A DNA stretch of 38,727 nt from a virus, in the IMG/VR virus record IMGVR_UViG_3300028417_000001, positions 1 through 38,727 of that record; one strand, 5' to 3'. The notes below the pieces were generated by a model. That model was given only the letters and a program-made list of their open reading frames with translations. It made no database searches and was not told the DNA's origin. The translations under genes and the position numbers were made by a program. Of this stretch, positions 1-7,191 are shown one piece after another (position 1 is the first letter of the stretch; each line of letters opens with the position of its first letter).

Positions 1-127
1 AATTCTGAGCCGTATCTTTCTCCAACTGCTTTGCTATTCAATGTCCCAATCCATGACCGCTTAAAATCTTTATCGTGCAATAGTTTGCATCCGACCCATT
101 CAGCGTTTGCAAACTTTGTTGCTCGTT
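1..127. repeat. Terminal direct repeat, left copy
   Basis: These 127 bases are identical to 38601-38727. An exact repeat of this length at both contig ends is the usual mark of a circular assembly, because 127 is a common largest k-mer size in short-read assemblers. The genome is therefore about 38,600 bp and circularly mapped. A real direct terminal repeat is less likely because the repeat lies inside a coding sequence that reads through when the ends are joined. Confidence 0.95.
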
Positions 128-152
128 TAATCTGTTCTTGTGTTTTAGTCAT
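1..152 (-). CDS. Small basic protein, N-terminal part (gene crosses the circular junction)
   Basis: The start codon is the ATG at 152. The frame runs off the left edge and continues at 38600 down to a TAG at 38528-38530. Joined, it encodes 74 residues beginning MTKTQEQIKRATKF and rich in Lys and Arg. I do not recognise a family. The frame stays open across the contig join, which supports both the gene and the circular map. It follows a 37-codon open frame and the promoter region near 38.4 kb is close by, so it probably belongs to the early small-gene set. Confidence 0.75.
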   Translation of the reverse strand, partial: MTKTQEQIKRATKFANAEWVGCKLLHDKDFKRSWIGTLNSKAVGERYGSE

Positions 153-160
153 AATTTATC

Positions 161-433
161 CTACAAATCGTCGAAAAAAGGGGAGGTGGTCTTATCACAA
201 TCATAAGTATCTACAAAATAACCGCATAAATGGTCGCGTTTTGTAACAATATGACCAGCATTAACCTTTATGCTTGTAGCTTCCATATTTAGCATTGATA
301 TTCTATCCTCACTTGATACTGGTGCGCTTTTTGTGCAGTCGCCTACTGTTGAATTATGCCATGCCCAGTGGTCACAACCAGCACAGCATTTACCGTTCTT
401 TAAATAGCAGTCATCAATAAATTTCTGGTACAT
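161..433 (-). CDS. Small Cys-rich protein, probable zinc finger
   Basis: The protein has about 90 residues if it starts at the ATG at 433, which has an AAGGA ribosome-binding site. An in-frame upstream ATG at 472 lies inside a repeated intergenic element and is less likely. Cys and His residues are spaced as CxxC-DHW, then GDC, then a C-terminal HLCGYF. That matches a small-protein pattern common in Gram-negative phages in which two Cys clusters bind a metal. Function is unknown. It lies last in the row of tiny genes at 0-1.5 kb. Confidence 0.7.
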   Translation of the reverse strand: MYQKFIDDCYLKNGKCCAGCDHWAWHNSTVGDCTKSAPVSSEDRISMLNMEATSIKVNAGHIVTKRDHLCGYFVDTYDCDKTTSPFFDDL

Positions 434-471
434 TTCCTGTAATCCTTTTACTAAACATAACAAGGCGTACA

Positions 472-535
472 AATTGAGCGGCTTAAGTCGGGCTTCTCAT
501 TTTATATCGTATTGCGCCAATTTTACTTTGGGTTA
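472..535 (-). repeat. Duplicated intergenic element, copy A
   Basis: About 64 bases that align with 37799-37863. The plus strand reads AATTGAGCGG, then a TTAAG and GGG-TTCT core, then TGCGCCAATTT and GGTTAT. The outer ends can pair as a stem of about nine base pairs with one bulged A (AATTG-a-GCGG with TGCG-CAATT). It begins at the stop codon of the 533-772 gene and sits upstream of the 161-433 gene. It could be a regulatory RNA hairpin, a processing site or a replication element. Confidence 0.6.
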
Positions 536-772
536 TGTGGCTACTTTGACCCCTCTACATGCCTTAATTATCTCAACACATGATGGGCAATTTATTGCTC
601 GCGCTTCTGTATAATTAAAACTTCCTGCGGTTAAAGGATCGCTGTCAAGCGTTTCCCCACATATAGTATAATCTAACATTCGGTCAGTCCCATCTAAGTG
701 AAATACTCCTTTTATAGTGTTTGAGTCACTATCGCACTCCTCACCATCGCCATTAAATTCTATTGCTTTCAT
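533..772 (-). CDS. Small Cys-rich protein with zinc-ribbon-like motifs
   Basis: 79 residues. The start at 772 follows a strong GAGGAGG ribosome-binding site. It contains YTICGETLDSD and later CPSCVEII, a two-knuckle arrangement typical of small phage zinc-ribbon proteins. The catalytic or binding role is unknown. It overlaps the preceding 753-1061 gene by 20 bases, so the two are probably translated together. Confidence 0.7.
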   Translation of the reverse strand: MKAIEFNGDGEECDSDSNTIKGVFHLDGTDRMLDYTICGETLDSDPLTAGSFNYTEARAINCPSCVEIIKACRGVKVAT

Positions 773-1061
773 AATTTCTTTCTACCTCCTCTTGGTATAT
801 TTGCTCTTCTGTTTTTGGGTAATTCGTCCAAACACCGCTATGAGTCAATCCCATAAAATACTCACAATGCTTTACGTCCTCACGACCATCCTGAACATCA
901 CAACCATTCCCATCTTGACCGCAGTTGCACGTAATGCACTCCTCACTCGATAATGTTTCCCTAATGAATTTTGCCCAGCTACCACCGTCGCAAGAACCCC
1001 CCCCTAATCTATGCGGGAATTTATACGAAGAACACCAACACGTAACCTGAAAACGACTCAC
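753..1061 (-). CDS. Small Cys-rich protein
   Basis: 102 residues, starting with GTG in a GTGA overlap with the stop of the upstream gene. The N-terminus carries CWCSSYKFPHRLGGGSCDGG, a type of motif seen in small phage proteins of unknown role. A second cluster (CITCNCGQDGNGC) follows, giving at least eight cysteines, so metal binding is plausible. It is the second of three Cys-rich proteins in a row. No function can be assigned. Confidence 0.65.
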   Translation of the reverse strand: MSRFQVTCWCSSYKFPHRLGGGSCDGGSWAKFIRETLSSEECITCNCGQDGNGCDVQDGREDVKHCEYFMGLTHSGVWTNYPKTEEQIYQEEVERNYESNRI

Positions 1062-1321
1062 TCTATGTTCAAATTCAAAGCATCAATACAGCCAACCTCC
1101 TGCAAAGCACAAGCACCACGAGCTATTGTCGAATCTCCAACATGGCTATTAGTAACATTCTGATTGCAAAATCTGTGGACTGATGAGTAGTACAATTCCA
1201 CCACCTCTCCAGCACTATTTGTTACTGTAAATGTATCAACTATGGTGTGAATCCTGTCACTACCAATAGGCATGAAATCCAACCCTATAGGGAATCTATG
1301 TTTTTTATTTAACAGTCCCAT
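1058..1321 (-). CDS. Hypothetical protein
   Basis: 87 residues, ATG at 1321, overlapping the previous gene by 13 bases and the next by GTGA. The sequence looks like a small beta-rich globular domain with three cysteines towards the C-terminus. I do not recognise it. The overlap chain argues that it is a real gene in the operon started by the promoter at 1530-1558. Confidence 0.6.
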   Translation of the reverse strand: MGLLNKKHRFPIGLDFMPIGSDRIHTIVDTFTVTNSAGEVVELYYSSVHRFCNQNVTNSHVGDSTIARGACALQEVGCIDALNLNIE

Positions 1322-1494
1322 TCTATTCTCCCACTATCTGAGAACTCATTGATAAAGTCGTCTATGAATATTTCTACGTCGCCATCACTTCCACCAGTGA
1401 CCAGCACGAACCCACCCTCTAAAAGCGTTGCGCTTAAATCGAATCCGTTTGAGACAAAAGATACCTTGCTTCCTATTGATAGCTGGCATTTCAT
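1309..1494 (-). CDS. Hypothetical protein
   Basis: 61 residues, ATG at 1494 with a GGAG ribosome-binding site at normal spacing. The sequence is acidic in its C-terminal half (DGDVEIFIDDFINEF). There is no recognisable domain. It is the first gene downstream of the early-type promoter at 1530-1558. Confidence 0.65.
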   Translation of the reverse strand: MKCQLSIGSKVSFVSNGFDLSATLLEGGFVLVTGGSDGDVEIFIDDFINEFSDSGRIEWDC

Positions 1495-1529
1495 TTGTTT
1501 TCTCCAGTTAGTTAATTTATTAAAAACAT

Positions 1530-1558
1530 ATCCTAACTGTTTTGTTTGCCCCTGTCCA
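1530..1558 (-). promoter_or_regulatory. Early-type sigma70 promoter, shared-spacer family
   Basis: Read on the minus strand: -35 TGGACA (1553-1558), 17-bp spacer containing CAAACAAAAC, -10 TAGGAT (1530-1535). It is the weakest of five promoters with this design. It lies after the ParB-like gene and drives the small genes at 0-1.5 kb. Confidence 0.6.
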
Positions 1559-1578
1559 TCTTATTGTTTGTTTTTATT

Positions 1579-2262
1579 TTATTCTTCTTCTAATCCCTTT
1601 TTTGCCATGTCCAGCACCTTCCCAAATCCAACAGAGATGCTTTTTACCTTGAACTTCTTTTTCGCCTTAGTAACCATTCTTAAAAATTTTCCTTCACTCT
1701 CATCTCCATCTGCAATAATTACCAAGTCTGATTTTCTTACGTCCTCTTCTGTTATTTCTAGCAACTCCTTTAACAACTCCATATCCTTCTTGTAGAGAAT
1801 CAATGTCACTTTAAAATGCTCTGACATTGGTATTATGCTTCCTTGAAATATATCCCCCACCTCAAGATCCTTAGACCCAATATTGGCAAACTCCTTAAAC
1901 TCAACTGACTCAATTCCCTTAAATAACTTTGCTAAAATAGACTTATCATGATCACCATGAAGAGAGTTAAGACTTAGCTTTATTGCCGTTATCTCGTCCG
2001 ATGATAGGTCATCTTCTTTTGCGTAAATCACGTTGGTTTTCTGATAACCAAGATCTATCATGGCTCTTCTTCTATGATTTCCCCCTATTATCTCAAACCT
2101 CCCATCATCCTTCTTTTTGAAGCAAGTAATAACCGTACTCATCCCGCTTTTATCTATGTTTTGTTTCAGCTTCTTGTAATCCGCCCCAGACATTTTGTTG
2201 GCATTCTCTTGAGACTCATCAACCCTATCAAGATCAACTTCTTTAACTTTCCATTTGCTCAC
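1579..2262 (-). CDS. ParB/sulfiredoxin-domain protein
   Basis: 227 residues, GTG start in a GTGA overlap with the amidoligase stop. Residues 20-80 match the ParB N-terminal (sulfiredoxin-like) domain, with GGNHRRRA at about 60-67 in the place of the nucleotide-binding GxxRxxA box. The rest shows no ParB HTH that I recognise and ends in a Lys/Glu-rich region. In plasmids and chromosomes this domain is a CTP-binding DNA clamp; in phages it also occurs as a nuclease or as a partner of DNA-modification enzymes. There is no ParA nearby, so partition is unlikely. As the last gene of the ligase cassette it may target or regulate that pathway, which is inference. Confidence 0.75.
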   Translation of the reverse strand: MSKWKVKEVDLDRVDESQENANKMSGADYKKLKQNIDKSGMSTVITCFKKKDDGRFEIIGGNHRRRAMIDLGYQKTNVIYAKEDDLSSDEITAIKLSLNSLHGDHDKSILAKLFKGIESVEFKEFANIGSKDLEVGDIFQGSIIPMSEHFKVTLILYKKDMELLKELLEITEEDVRKSDLVIIADGDESEGKFLRMVTKAKKKFKVKSISVGFGKVLDMAKKGLEEE

Positions 2263-4196
2263 TTCTTATACCTCTTTAAAAAATCTCTTTTAAGCTCATC
2301 AAAATCATTGTAAAAACCAATATCCTCAGTTTCATACACCAGACTACCCCCGACTCTCCCGACTTTTTTGAAAGCACCCCTGTACTTCGATGAAACATAC
2401 TTATCCGTATAAACATAAGTCGTGAGTTTATCTATCTTTTCACACAACCCTCTCTCAACTACTCTTCTCACAAAATCTGTTTTTATAGCCAGTAAAACTA
2501 ACTTAGCTCCTCTCCAGTAATTGTGATTAACAATGAAATCTGTCTTAACGATAAAAGCACCCTTGATATCAATATCTATACCAAAGAATCCCAATATCTT
2601 CCCATTCACTCGAACCACAAAACTATATTTCACCTTAAACAGATCACGACCAGACTTGTTTACTTTTTTTATATAAATATCCCTGTAGTAACTTAACGCC
2701 CTTTTATTGCAAGCCTCCACTGTCACCTTATCCCCATAAGACAATTGACCATCATCAATAGTTTCACCACCTACAGGCTTCTCCCCCACCTCGCAATTAA
2801 CGCCACAATGATCGCCCGACCCGTACAAATAGATCCCACCAGAAACTCCTATTTTCTTATACGACCTAAACCACGGAAACCTTGATATAAACTTAATTCT
2901 ACCCCCGTATCTTTTCATCAACCTTCTAAAGTCTGTCACTCTTATTTTATCGACCTCTATTGATGAGTTTTTCAATAGATACATTTCCGAAAGCAATGGC
3001 TTGAATTTCACACCACTTATAAAATACACACCTCCATCAGACCACTCCAAAGCATCTCCAATAGTCCCATTTACAACCCTTTTTTCTCTTATTGCTTTTT
3101 CCAAACTTTCTGAATACTCTCTGTTTTCCTTGTAGAAGCCCTCCTTGCTTCTAACTCTTGCAGTGAGTTCAAGAGCGCACCAATCCTCCCCATTTCTTGC
3201 CAGTAGGCAAAGTATCTCAGATATAAAAAAAGCAAATAATAAAACCAATACTGCCGACTCTTCTTCGTCATTTAAGAAAGCAAGCTCCTCATGATAAACA
3301 GGATCTTCATTCATAGCCCATACCACTGATTGAAGTCTTGCTGACTGAACATACAGCACACCATCTGGTCTTATTAGATCAAGCTTGCCTCTCCCGTCAA
3401 CAAGCACATCATCACTGCCCATTCCTGATATTAAGGACTTTGAAAACACATTAACTCGCTTTCCCGAAAAACCATCCTGCCCACATATTATCGCTGGCTC
3501 TACTGGCTCTGGGACTTTACTCTCCCTCACCCCTAGCAATCTTACAAAATCTTCATAGCTATCAAAATCGTCCTCTCTTATCGCTGATTCTACAAACCTA
3601 TAAGCAAATTTCATATTTTCCATAATACATCTGAAATCACTACTTGCATTAAAACACCTGAATTCAAGAGTCCCGTATTTCTTTAACGATAGAGATGGAG
3701 ATATAACAGGTCTTAAATACCCTTTTTTAGAACTATTTGAAAAACAAGCAACCAGACCCTCAATATCTTCTGATAATCTAACTTCACCCATGATTCCTGC
3801 ATCTATCAGCGGAGAATAAATATCCTCCTTTAGTTGCTCTGGTACTTTCATCGCCTGATAAACATACATTCCTGTTTTATATATATGCTCAACTATTTTC
3901 TTTATTTCCTCAAAACTTAAATCACCTATATAAACATGAGCATCAAAATATAACCCCACTCCTCCCTGTTCATAACGCCCTTTCACGTAATTTCTAATTA
4001 CCCTAAACGAATCCCTTGAAGGCACTAATGGAGGAGTGCAAACCTCAAACCCAATCCCTCCACCACCTTTACTCTTTTTCCCGTTGCTGTTACCAATAGT
4101 CTCGTCTTTATCAACGTAGAACCCTTCTGGCAAGTCCCCCTTCGCTGCATCCGCAAACTCAAGCTCTATCCCAAAAGTTCTATTATTTAATTCCAT
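2259..4196 (-). CDS. GCS-type amidoligase with GNAT-like C-terminal domain
   Basis: 645 residues. The N-terminal ~200 residues carry amidoligase (glutamine-synthetase/GCS fold) hallmarks: FGIELEF at 8-14 with metal-binding Glu, GFEVCTPPL near 50, FDAHVYI at 84-90 and GTLEFR at 175-180. Such enzymes use ATP to join a carboxylate to an amine. Residues about 505-625 look like a GNAT acyltransferase, with a VNGKILGFFGIDID strand pair and a later TDKYVSSKYRGAFKKVG segment. The middle is unassigned. Length is roughly twice that of a plain amidoligase. The start overlaps the ATP-grasp stop as TAATG. With the ATP-grasp and racemase-like genes it probably builds or attaches a small peptide. The amidoligase call is strong; the GNAT domain is tentative. 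Confidence 0.85.
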   Translation of the reverse strand: MELNNRTFGIELEFADAAKGDLPEGFYVDKDETIGNSNGKKSKGGGGIGFEVCTPPLVPSRDSFRVIRNYVKGRYEQGGVGLYFDAHVYIGDLSFEEIKKIVEHIYKTGMYVYQAMKVPEQLKEDIYSPLIDAGIMGEVRLSEDIEGLVACFSNSSKKGYLRPVISPSLSLKKYGTLEFRCFNASSDFRCIMENMKFAYRFVESAIREDDFDSYEDFVRLLGVRESKVPEPVEPAIICGQDGFSGKRVNVFSKSLISGMGSDDVLVDGRGKLDLIRPDGVLYVQSARLQSVVWAMNEDPVYHEELAFLNDEEESAVLVLLFAFFISEILCLLARNGEDWCALELTARVRSKEGFYKENREYSESLEKAIREKRVVNGTIGDALEWSDGGVYFISGVKFKPLLSEMYLLKNSSIEVDKIRVTDFRRLMKRYGGRIKFISRFPWFRSYKKIGVSGGIYLYGSGDHCGVNCEVGEKPVGGETIDDGQLSYGDKVTVEACNKRALSYYRDIYIKKVNKSGRDLFKVKYSFVVRVNGKILGFFGIDIDIKGAFIVKTDFIVNHNYWRGAKLVLLAIKTDFVRRVVERGLCEKIDKLTTYVYTDKYVSSKYRGAFKKVGRVGGSLVYETEDIGFYNDFDELKRDFLKRYKK

Positions 4197-4870
4197 TATC
4201 TACCACCAAAAGTCATACTTAAATACTCAGCGTAGCTAATCCCATTCACAGCACAACAATTATAATTCCAGCCTCTTAAACCTAGCGACCCAAAAGCATT
4301 TACATCAAGCAATTTTCTCCCTCTGAAATCAAACCTAACTCCCCTTCCTTTCCAGCCCATCTTTTGATATAAGAATTTTGCTATGGACTCTTCATCATTC
4401 GCCCTAACATCTTTAAATCTCTCCATATCATTGTCTTTTATTTCTGCCGTACATATACCTCCATCAAATAAAACCTCCATTGATAACGAGGTCAATTTTC
4501 CGTCGACATTAAAAACCAACACTGACACCTCCCTGCCCTCCACCATCTCCTCTAAAATCTCCCTATCATCACCACCTGTCACCTCAACCCCCAGCGAATC
4601 ACGCCCAAAACGTGGTTTTCTAATAATGTTTTTCGGGCAATATTCTGGAAATCTGTCTTTTATCTCTCTTTTATCATTAGCAATGATATAAGGATCAATA
4701 TCTTCCCCTGCCATCCCTATAACACTAATCTTGTCAGACATACAAAAGAAATCACTCGCTATTCCTGCTTTATCAGAATGGATAAACTCAACCTCTCCCC
4801 TAGCTAAATCAACATCATTCATATCCTTTTCAGATACATAATCACTACAATAAATCACCTTGGTTCTCAA
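4196..4870 (-). CDS. ATP-grasp ligase
   Basis: 224 residues, TTG start in a TTGA overlap with the racemase stop. The ATP-grasp signature is visible: NDK at 65-67, ATP-binding Lys in RKPRFGRDSLGV (84-95), VEGREVSVLVF (110-120), and a metal-binding block VRFDFRGRKLLDVNAFGSLG (178-197), where DVN replaces the usual EVN. The protein is short for the fold (about 300 residues in D-Ala-D-Ala ligases), so the N-terminal pre-ATP-grasp region is reduced. The family activates a carboxylate as acyl-phosphate and couples it to an amine or thiol. It is translationally coupled to the amidoligase and racemase-like genes, which suggests successive ligation steps. Confidence 0.8.
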   Translation of the reverse strand: MRTKVIYCSDYVSEKDMNDVDLARGEVEFIHSDKAGIASDFFCMSDKISVIGMAGEDIDPYIIANDKREIKDRFPEYCPKNIIRKPRFGRDSLGVEVTGGDDREILEEMVEGREVSVLVFNVDGKLTSLSMEVLFDGGICTAEIKDNDMERFKDVRANDEESIAKFLYQKMGWKGRGVRFDFRGRKLLDVNAFGSLGLRGWNYNCCAVNGISYAEYLSMTFGGR

Positions 4871-5622
4871 TCTACCACCCTAACCTCAGAGAATAAAACA
4901 CCTCTTGATAATTTTAAAAGAGTGAAATAATCTGGCTTCAATCTAACCACTCCAGCCTTTTTTATACTCTCCCAGTTAGCCATCTCAATCACAGTAAAAT
5001 CCGTCGTCACACACTTAACCCTGTGACAAGTAAAACCACCTATATCAAGAAGTCCTTTTTTTATAACAACACCATCTTGACTTGCCGAATAAACCTTAAA
5101 TTCTATCGTGAACGGATTCCCCATGCCTCTATAATATGAGTGATATGGTTCGCTTGAAAAACCTGTCAATAAAGCCTCTCCCACTCTTATCTCATCACCA
5201 TAAATCTTAGGTAGTTTCAGAACCAAGCTACCCCCAAAAGAAACACGCTTGAAACCTATTTTCTTTAGCTCTTGATCTATGATCATTAGATCAAACTGAG
5301 AAGGTATACCACCCTTACAACAATTAAAATTAACTATTGCTAGGCTTTTATTTTCTACAAACTTGCTCTCTTCTACTGTTACTCCCTCCCTCCTCTCAAA
5401 GGCATCAACTACTGTAATCCCTTTGCATCCGTAAATGTTCACCCAATCATGAGAATCAAAGTCAGTGGTATAAACCCTTTCTCCTTTAAGGCAGTCTCTC
5501 AAAAAAACCCACTTCATCTGACTTTTAACCATAAAAGCCACGTCCACACCACAATCAAGGGCTACTTCCTTTATTTTCAGCATGTTTTTATAGAGTGTCT
5601 TTCTTGAGAATGTGACCAGCAT
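4867..5622 (-). CDS. Fold-type III PLP enzyme, alanine/ornithine racemase-like, compact
   Basis: 251 residues from the ATG at 5622, chosen for its GGAGGGG ribosome-binding site; it overlaps the GNAT gene by 35 bases. The N-terminus (LYKNMLKIKEVALDCGVDVAF, then MVK) fits the first strand and helix of the alanine-racemase barrel, with Lys33 as the expected PLP lysine. The C-terminal half matches the ornithine-racemase type: GGSLVLKLP, IRVGEALLTG, then LLDIGG and a final beta segment. It is about 100 residues shorter than usual, with the middle of the barrel condensed. It may supply a D-amino acid or have lost activity. Family placement is by motif order, so moderately sure. Confidence 0.65.
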   Translation of the reverse strand: MLVTFSRKTLYKNMLKIKEVALDCGVDVAFMVKSQMKWVFLRDCLKGERVYTTDFDSHDWVNIYGCKGITVVDAFERREGVTVEESKFVENKSLAIVNFNCCKGGIPSQFDLMIIDQELKKIGFKRVSFGGSLVLKLPKIYGDEIRVGEALLTGFSSEPYHSYYRGMGNPFTIEFKVYSASQDGVVIKKGLLDIGGFTCHRVKCVTTDFTVIEMANWESIKKAGVVRLKPDYFTLLKLSRGVLFSEVRVVD

Positions 5623-6157
5623 AATTAACCCCTCCATCAGACTTAAATCCAAATTTCTCGAACAGCCTTCTTGCCCTTCTCTCGTCTTCATCAGTGGAGG
5701 TGAGTATATTTGCCTCATACTTCCCTTCTGGCAAAAAATTCATTAAATGACTTCCTAAACCTTTAATCAAAGTACCAATAAATATTATATAACCGCTTTT
5801 CACCAAGCATAAAGCTACTATTCCCCCCTCGCTCTTAATGCAGAAAGACTCCCCGTTAGCAACAATGTCAAACGAACTTGTCACCCACCCAAGATCACAA
5901 GCAACAGCCATAAAACTACTCTTGTCGCTTTCTTTCAATATTTCGCATTCAACTCCCCAGTACCTCATTGCCACCCAGTCTAGGTACTGGCACACTAGCT
6001 CCTTGCTATTGCAAATCATCAGAGATTTTAAGTCTTTCCCCGTATCCTCCTTAAAAAGATTTTGAGTAACTTCATCATCTGCAACCGATAAAGCCATATC
6101 CATAAAAGCCCCTTTCATTGCATTGCCTCCGAAAGGGACTAACTTCATATTATCCAT
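5588..6157 (-). CDS. GNAT-family N-acetyltransferase
   Basis: 189 residues, ATG at 6157 overlapping the DUF488 stop by 8 bases. The C-terminal half is GNAT-like: a hydrophobic strand YIIFIGTLIKGLGSHLMNFL (acetyl-CoA pyrophosphate loop region, with Gly-Leu-Gly) and then a strand followed by RRARRLFEKFGFKSDG, the usual 'F-x-x-x-GF' end of the fold. The N-terminal 90 residues are less clear. It probably transfers an acyl group to an amine, and by position its substrate may be the amino acid or peptide made by the cassette. Confidence 0.7.
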   Translation of the reverse strand: MDNMKLVPFGGNAMKGAFMDMALSVADDEVTQNLFKEDTGKDLKSLMICNSKELVCQYLDWVAMRYWGVECEILKESDKSSFMAVACDLGWVTSSFDIVANGESFCIKSEGGIVALCLVKSGYIIFIGTLIKGLGSHLMNFLPEGKYEANILTSTDEDERRARRLFEKFGFKSDGGVNYAGHILKKDTL

Positions 6158-6560
6158 GACTCACTATTCTCCCTTTTGATCTAACAACCTTTCCTGCTAA
6201 ATGCTCATGGATCTCAATACCAAGCTTTCTCTCTAACCACTCAGCTACTAAATGCCTATGACAAAAAGACGATTGATTGCAATGACACATGAGTATATTT
6301 TCCTCCCATTCTGTAGACTCTATCTCCTTAATTACTTCCTTTGCATCCATCTTTTCAAGTTGTTTATTGAACGCATCTATATAACCTTCATCGTCAATTT
6401 CATCGGCTCTATACGCCTTCAATAAAGCCCATGTTGGCGCAAGCTTCGCCATCTTTACAGGTGTCTTTAAAAATCTAGGATTCCCCACTGCTATAGATAT
6501 AAAGTTCAACCCCTTGTCTTTTCCCGCCTGATAAAAATATCCCGTCTTAACTATGCTCAT
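6150..6560 (-). CDS. DUF488-family protein
   Basis: 136 residues. The C-terminal motif MCHCNQSSFCHRHLVAEWLE (about 92-111) is the DUF488 signature, with the CHRH cluster characteristic of the family. Family members are about 120-150 residues; the biochemical role is unsettled, and nucleic-acid or metal binding has been suggested from the motif. It is the first gene after the promoter at 6593-6622 and so leads the modification cassette. Confidence 0.8.
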   Translation of the reverse strand: MSIVKTGYFYQAGKDKGLNFISIAVGNPRFLKTPVKMAKLAPTWALLKAYRADEIDDEGYIDAFNKQLEKMDAKEVIKEIESTEWEENILMCHCNQSSFCHRHLVAEWLERKLGIEIHEHLAGKVVRSKGRIVSHG

Positions 6561-6592
6561 TTTCTGTACTCTCTTGTTGGTTTAAAAAAATT

Positions 6593-6622
6593 ACTATACT
6601 TTTTTTTGTTTGTTGCTGTCAC
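6593..6622 (-). promoter_or_regulatory. Early-type sigma70 promoter driving the ligase cassette
   Basis: Minus strand: -35 GTGACA (6617-6622), 18-bp spacer with CAACAAAC, -10 TATAGT (6593-6598). The TGA stop of the methyltransferase gene is part of the -35 box. The first gene downstream is the DUF488 gene at 6560. Confidence 0.7.
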
Positions 6623-7191
6623 CCGTATTTACCTATTGTGATTATTTTTGTTACAGCTTTTGTCAGGTCAAACGTCCCACCCTCTAAAACCTCCACTTCA
6701 TACCCTCTCTTAAAAGTCACAGGAACTATCGCAACTATCTCCCCATCTTCACTCAGAACCTCTTGAGCCTTCCGTATATGCCTTTCCGCATTTCCTCTGG
6801 AGAAGGGGGGATTCATTATAATTCTGTCAAACTCCCTGCCTTTAAAATCCATGAAATCTTGCCTTATAACCTCAATATCATGCTTGTTTCTTTTAAGCAG
6901 CCCTATATTTCTCTCTATGCCCGTTATTAGCCCATTATCATGGTCTTGCATCAATAAAGCCTCGATCAGTCTTCCAGTGCCAAATGATGGCTCTAAAACC
7001 GTATGAAAAACATCTAGGTTTAGATAGTCAACCATTCGCTCTGCAATTTCCAGTGGAGTAATATGGCACTCTGTAGACTTGTCAACCGCAATAAACTCTA
7101 TTTCTTTTATCTCTGGCAGTAAAACACGAGGCTTAATAATGGGTACTACGTGCGCCTGTGTTTTACCGTAAAAGTCTGACATATCAATCAT
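6619..7191 (-). CDS. DNA N6-adenine methyltransferase
   Basis: 190 residues. The SAM-binding motif EPSFGTGRLIEALL (67-80) and catalytic motif IIMNPPF (124-130) are both intact, in the order of gamma-type adenine methyltransferases. There is no obvious separate target-recognition domain, as expected for short phage enzymes. It overlaps the DUF3560 gene by ATGA. Probable role: methylation of phage DNA, as protection or to prepare it for further modification. No restriction endonuclease is next to it, so it is an orphan enzyme. Confidence 0.85.
   Translation of the reverse strand: MIDMSDFYGKTQAHVVPIIKPRVLLPEIKEIEFIAVDKSTECHITPLEIAERMVDYLNLDVFHTVLEPSFGTGRLIEALLMQDHDNGLITGIERNIGLLKRNKHDIEVIRQDFMDFKGREFDRIIMNPPFSRGNAERHIRKAQEVLSEDGEIVAIVPVTFKRGYEVEVLEGGTFDLTKAVTKIITIGKYG

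Noticed and set aside
1-127. End repeat as attachment site or true terminal redundancy
   Set aside because: The repeat lies inside a gene that is whole on the circle and its length equals a standard assembly k-mer; no integrase is present.
1349-1795. Plus-strand open frame of 148 codons
   Set aside because: It is antisense to the ParB-like and a small gene and crosses a minus-strand promoter; composition is that of a mirror frame.
1579-2262. ParB gene as sign of a plasmid-like prophage
   Set aside because: There is no ParA, no parS-like array and no replication initiator or integrase; the gene is the last of a ligase operon.
3089-3271. Minus-strand 60-codon frame inside the amidoligase gene
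   Set aside because: It is a shadow frame in the coding strand, with no ribosome-binding site, unlike the spanin pair where the inner frame has a signal peptide and lipobox.
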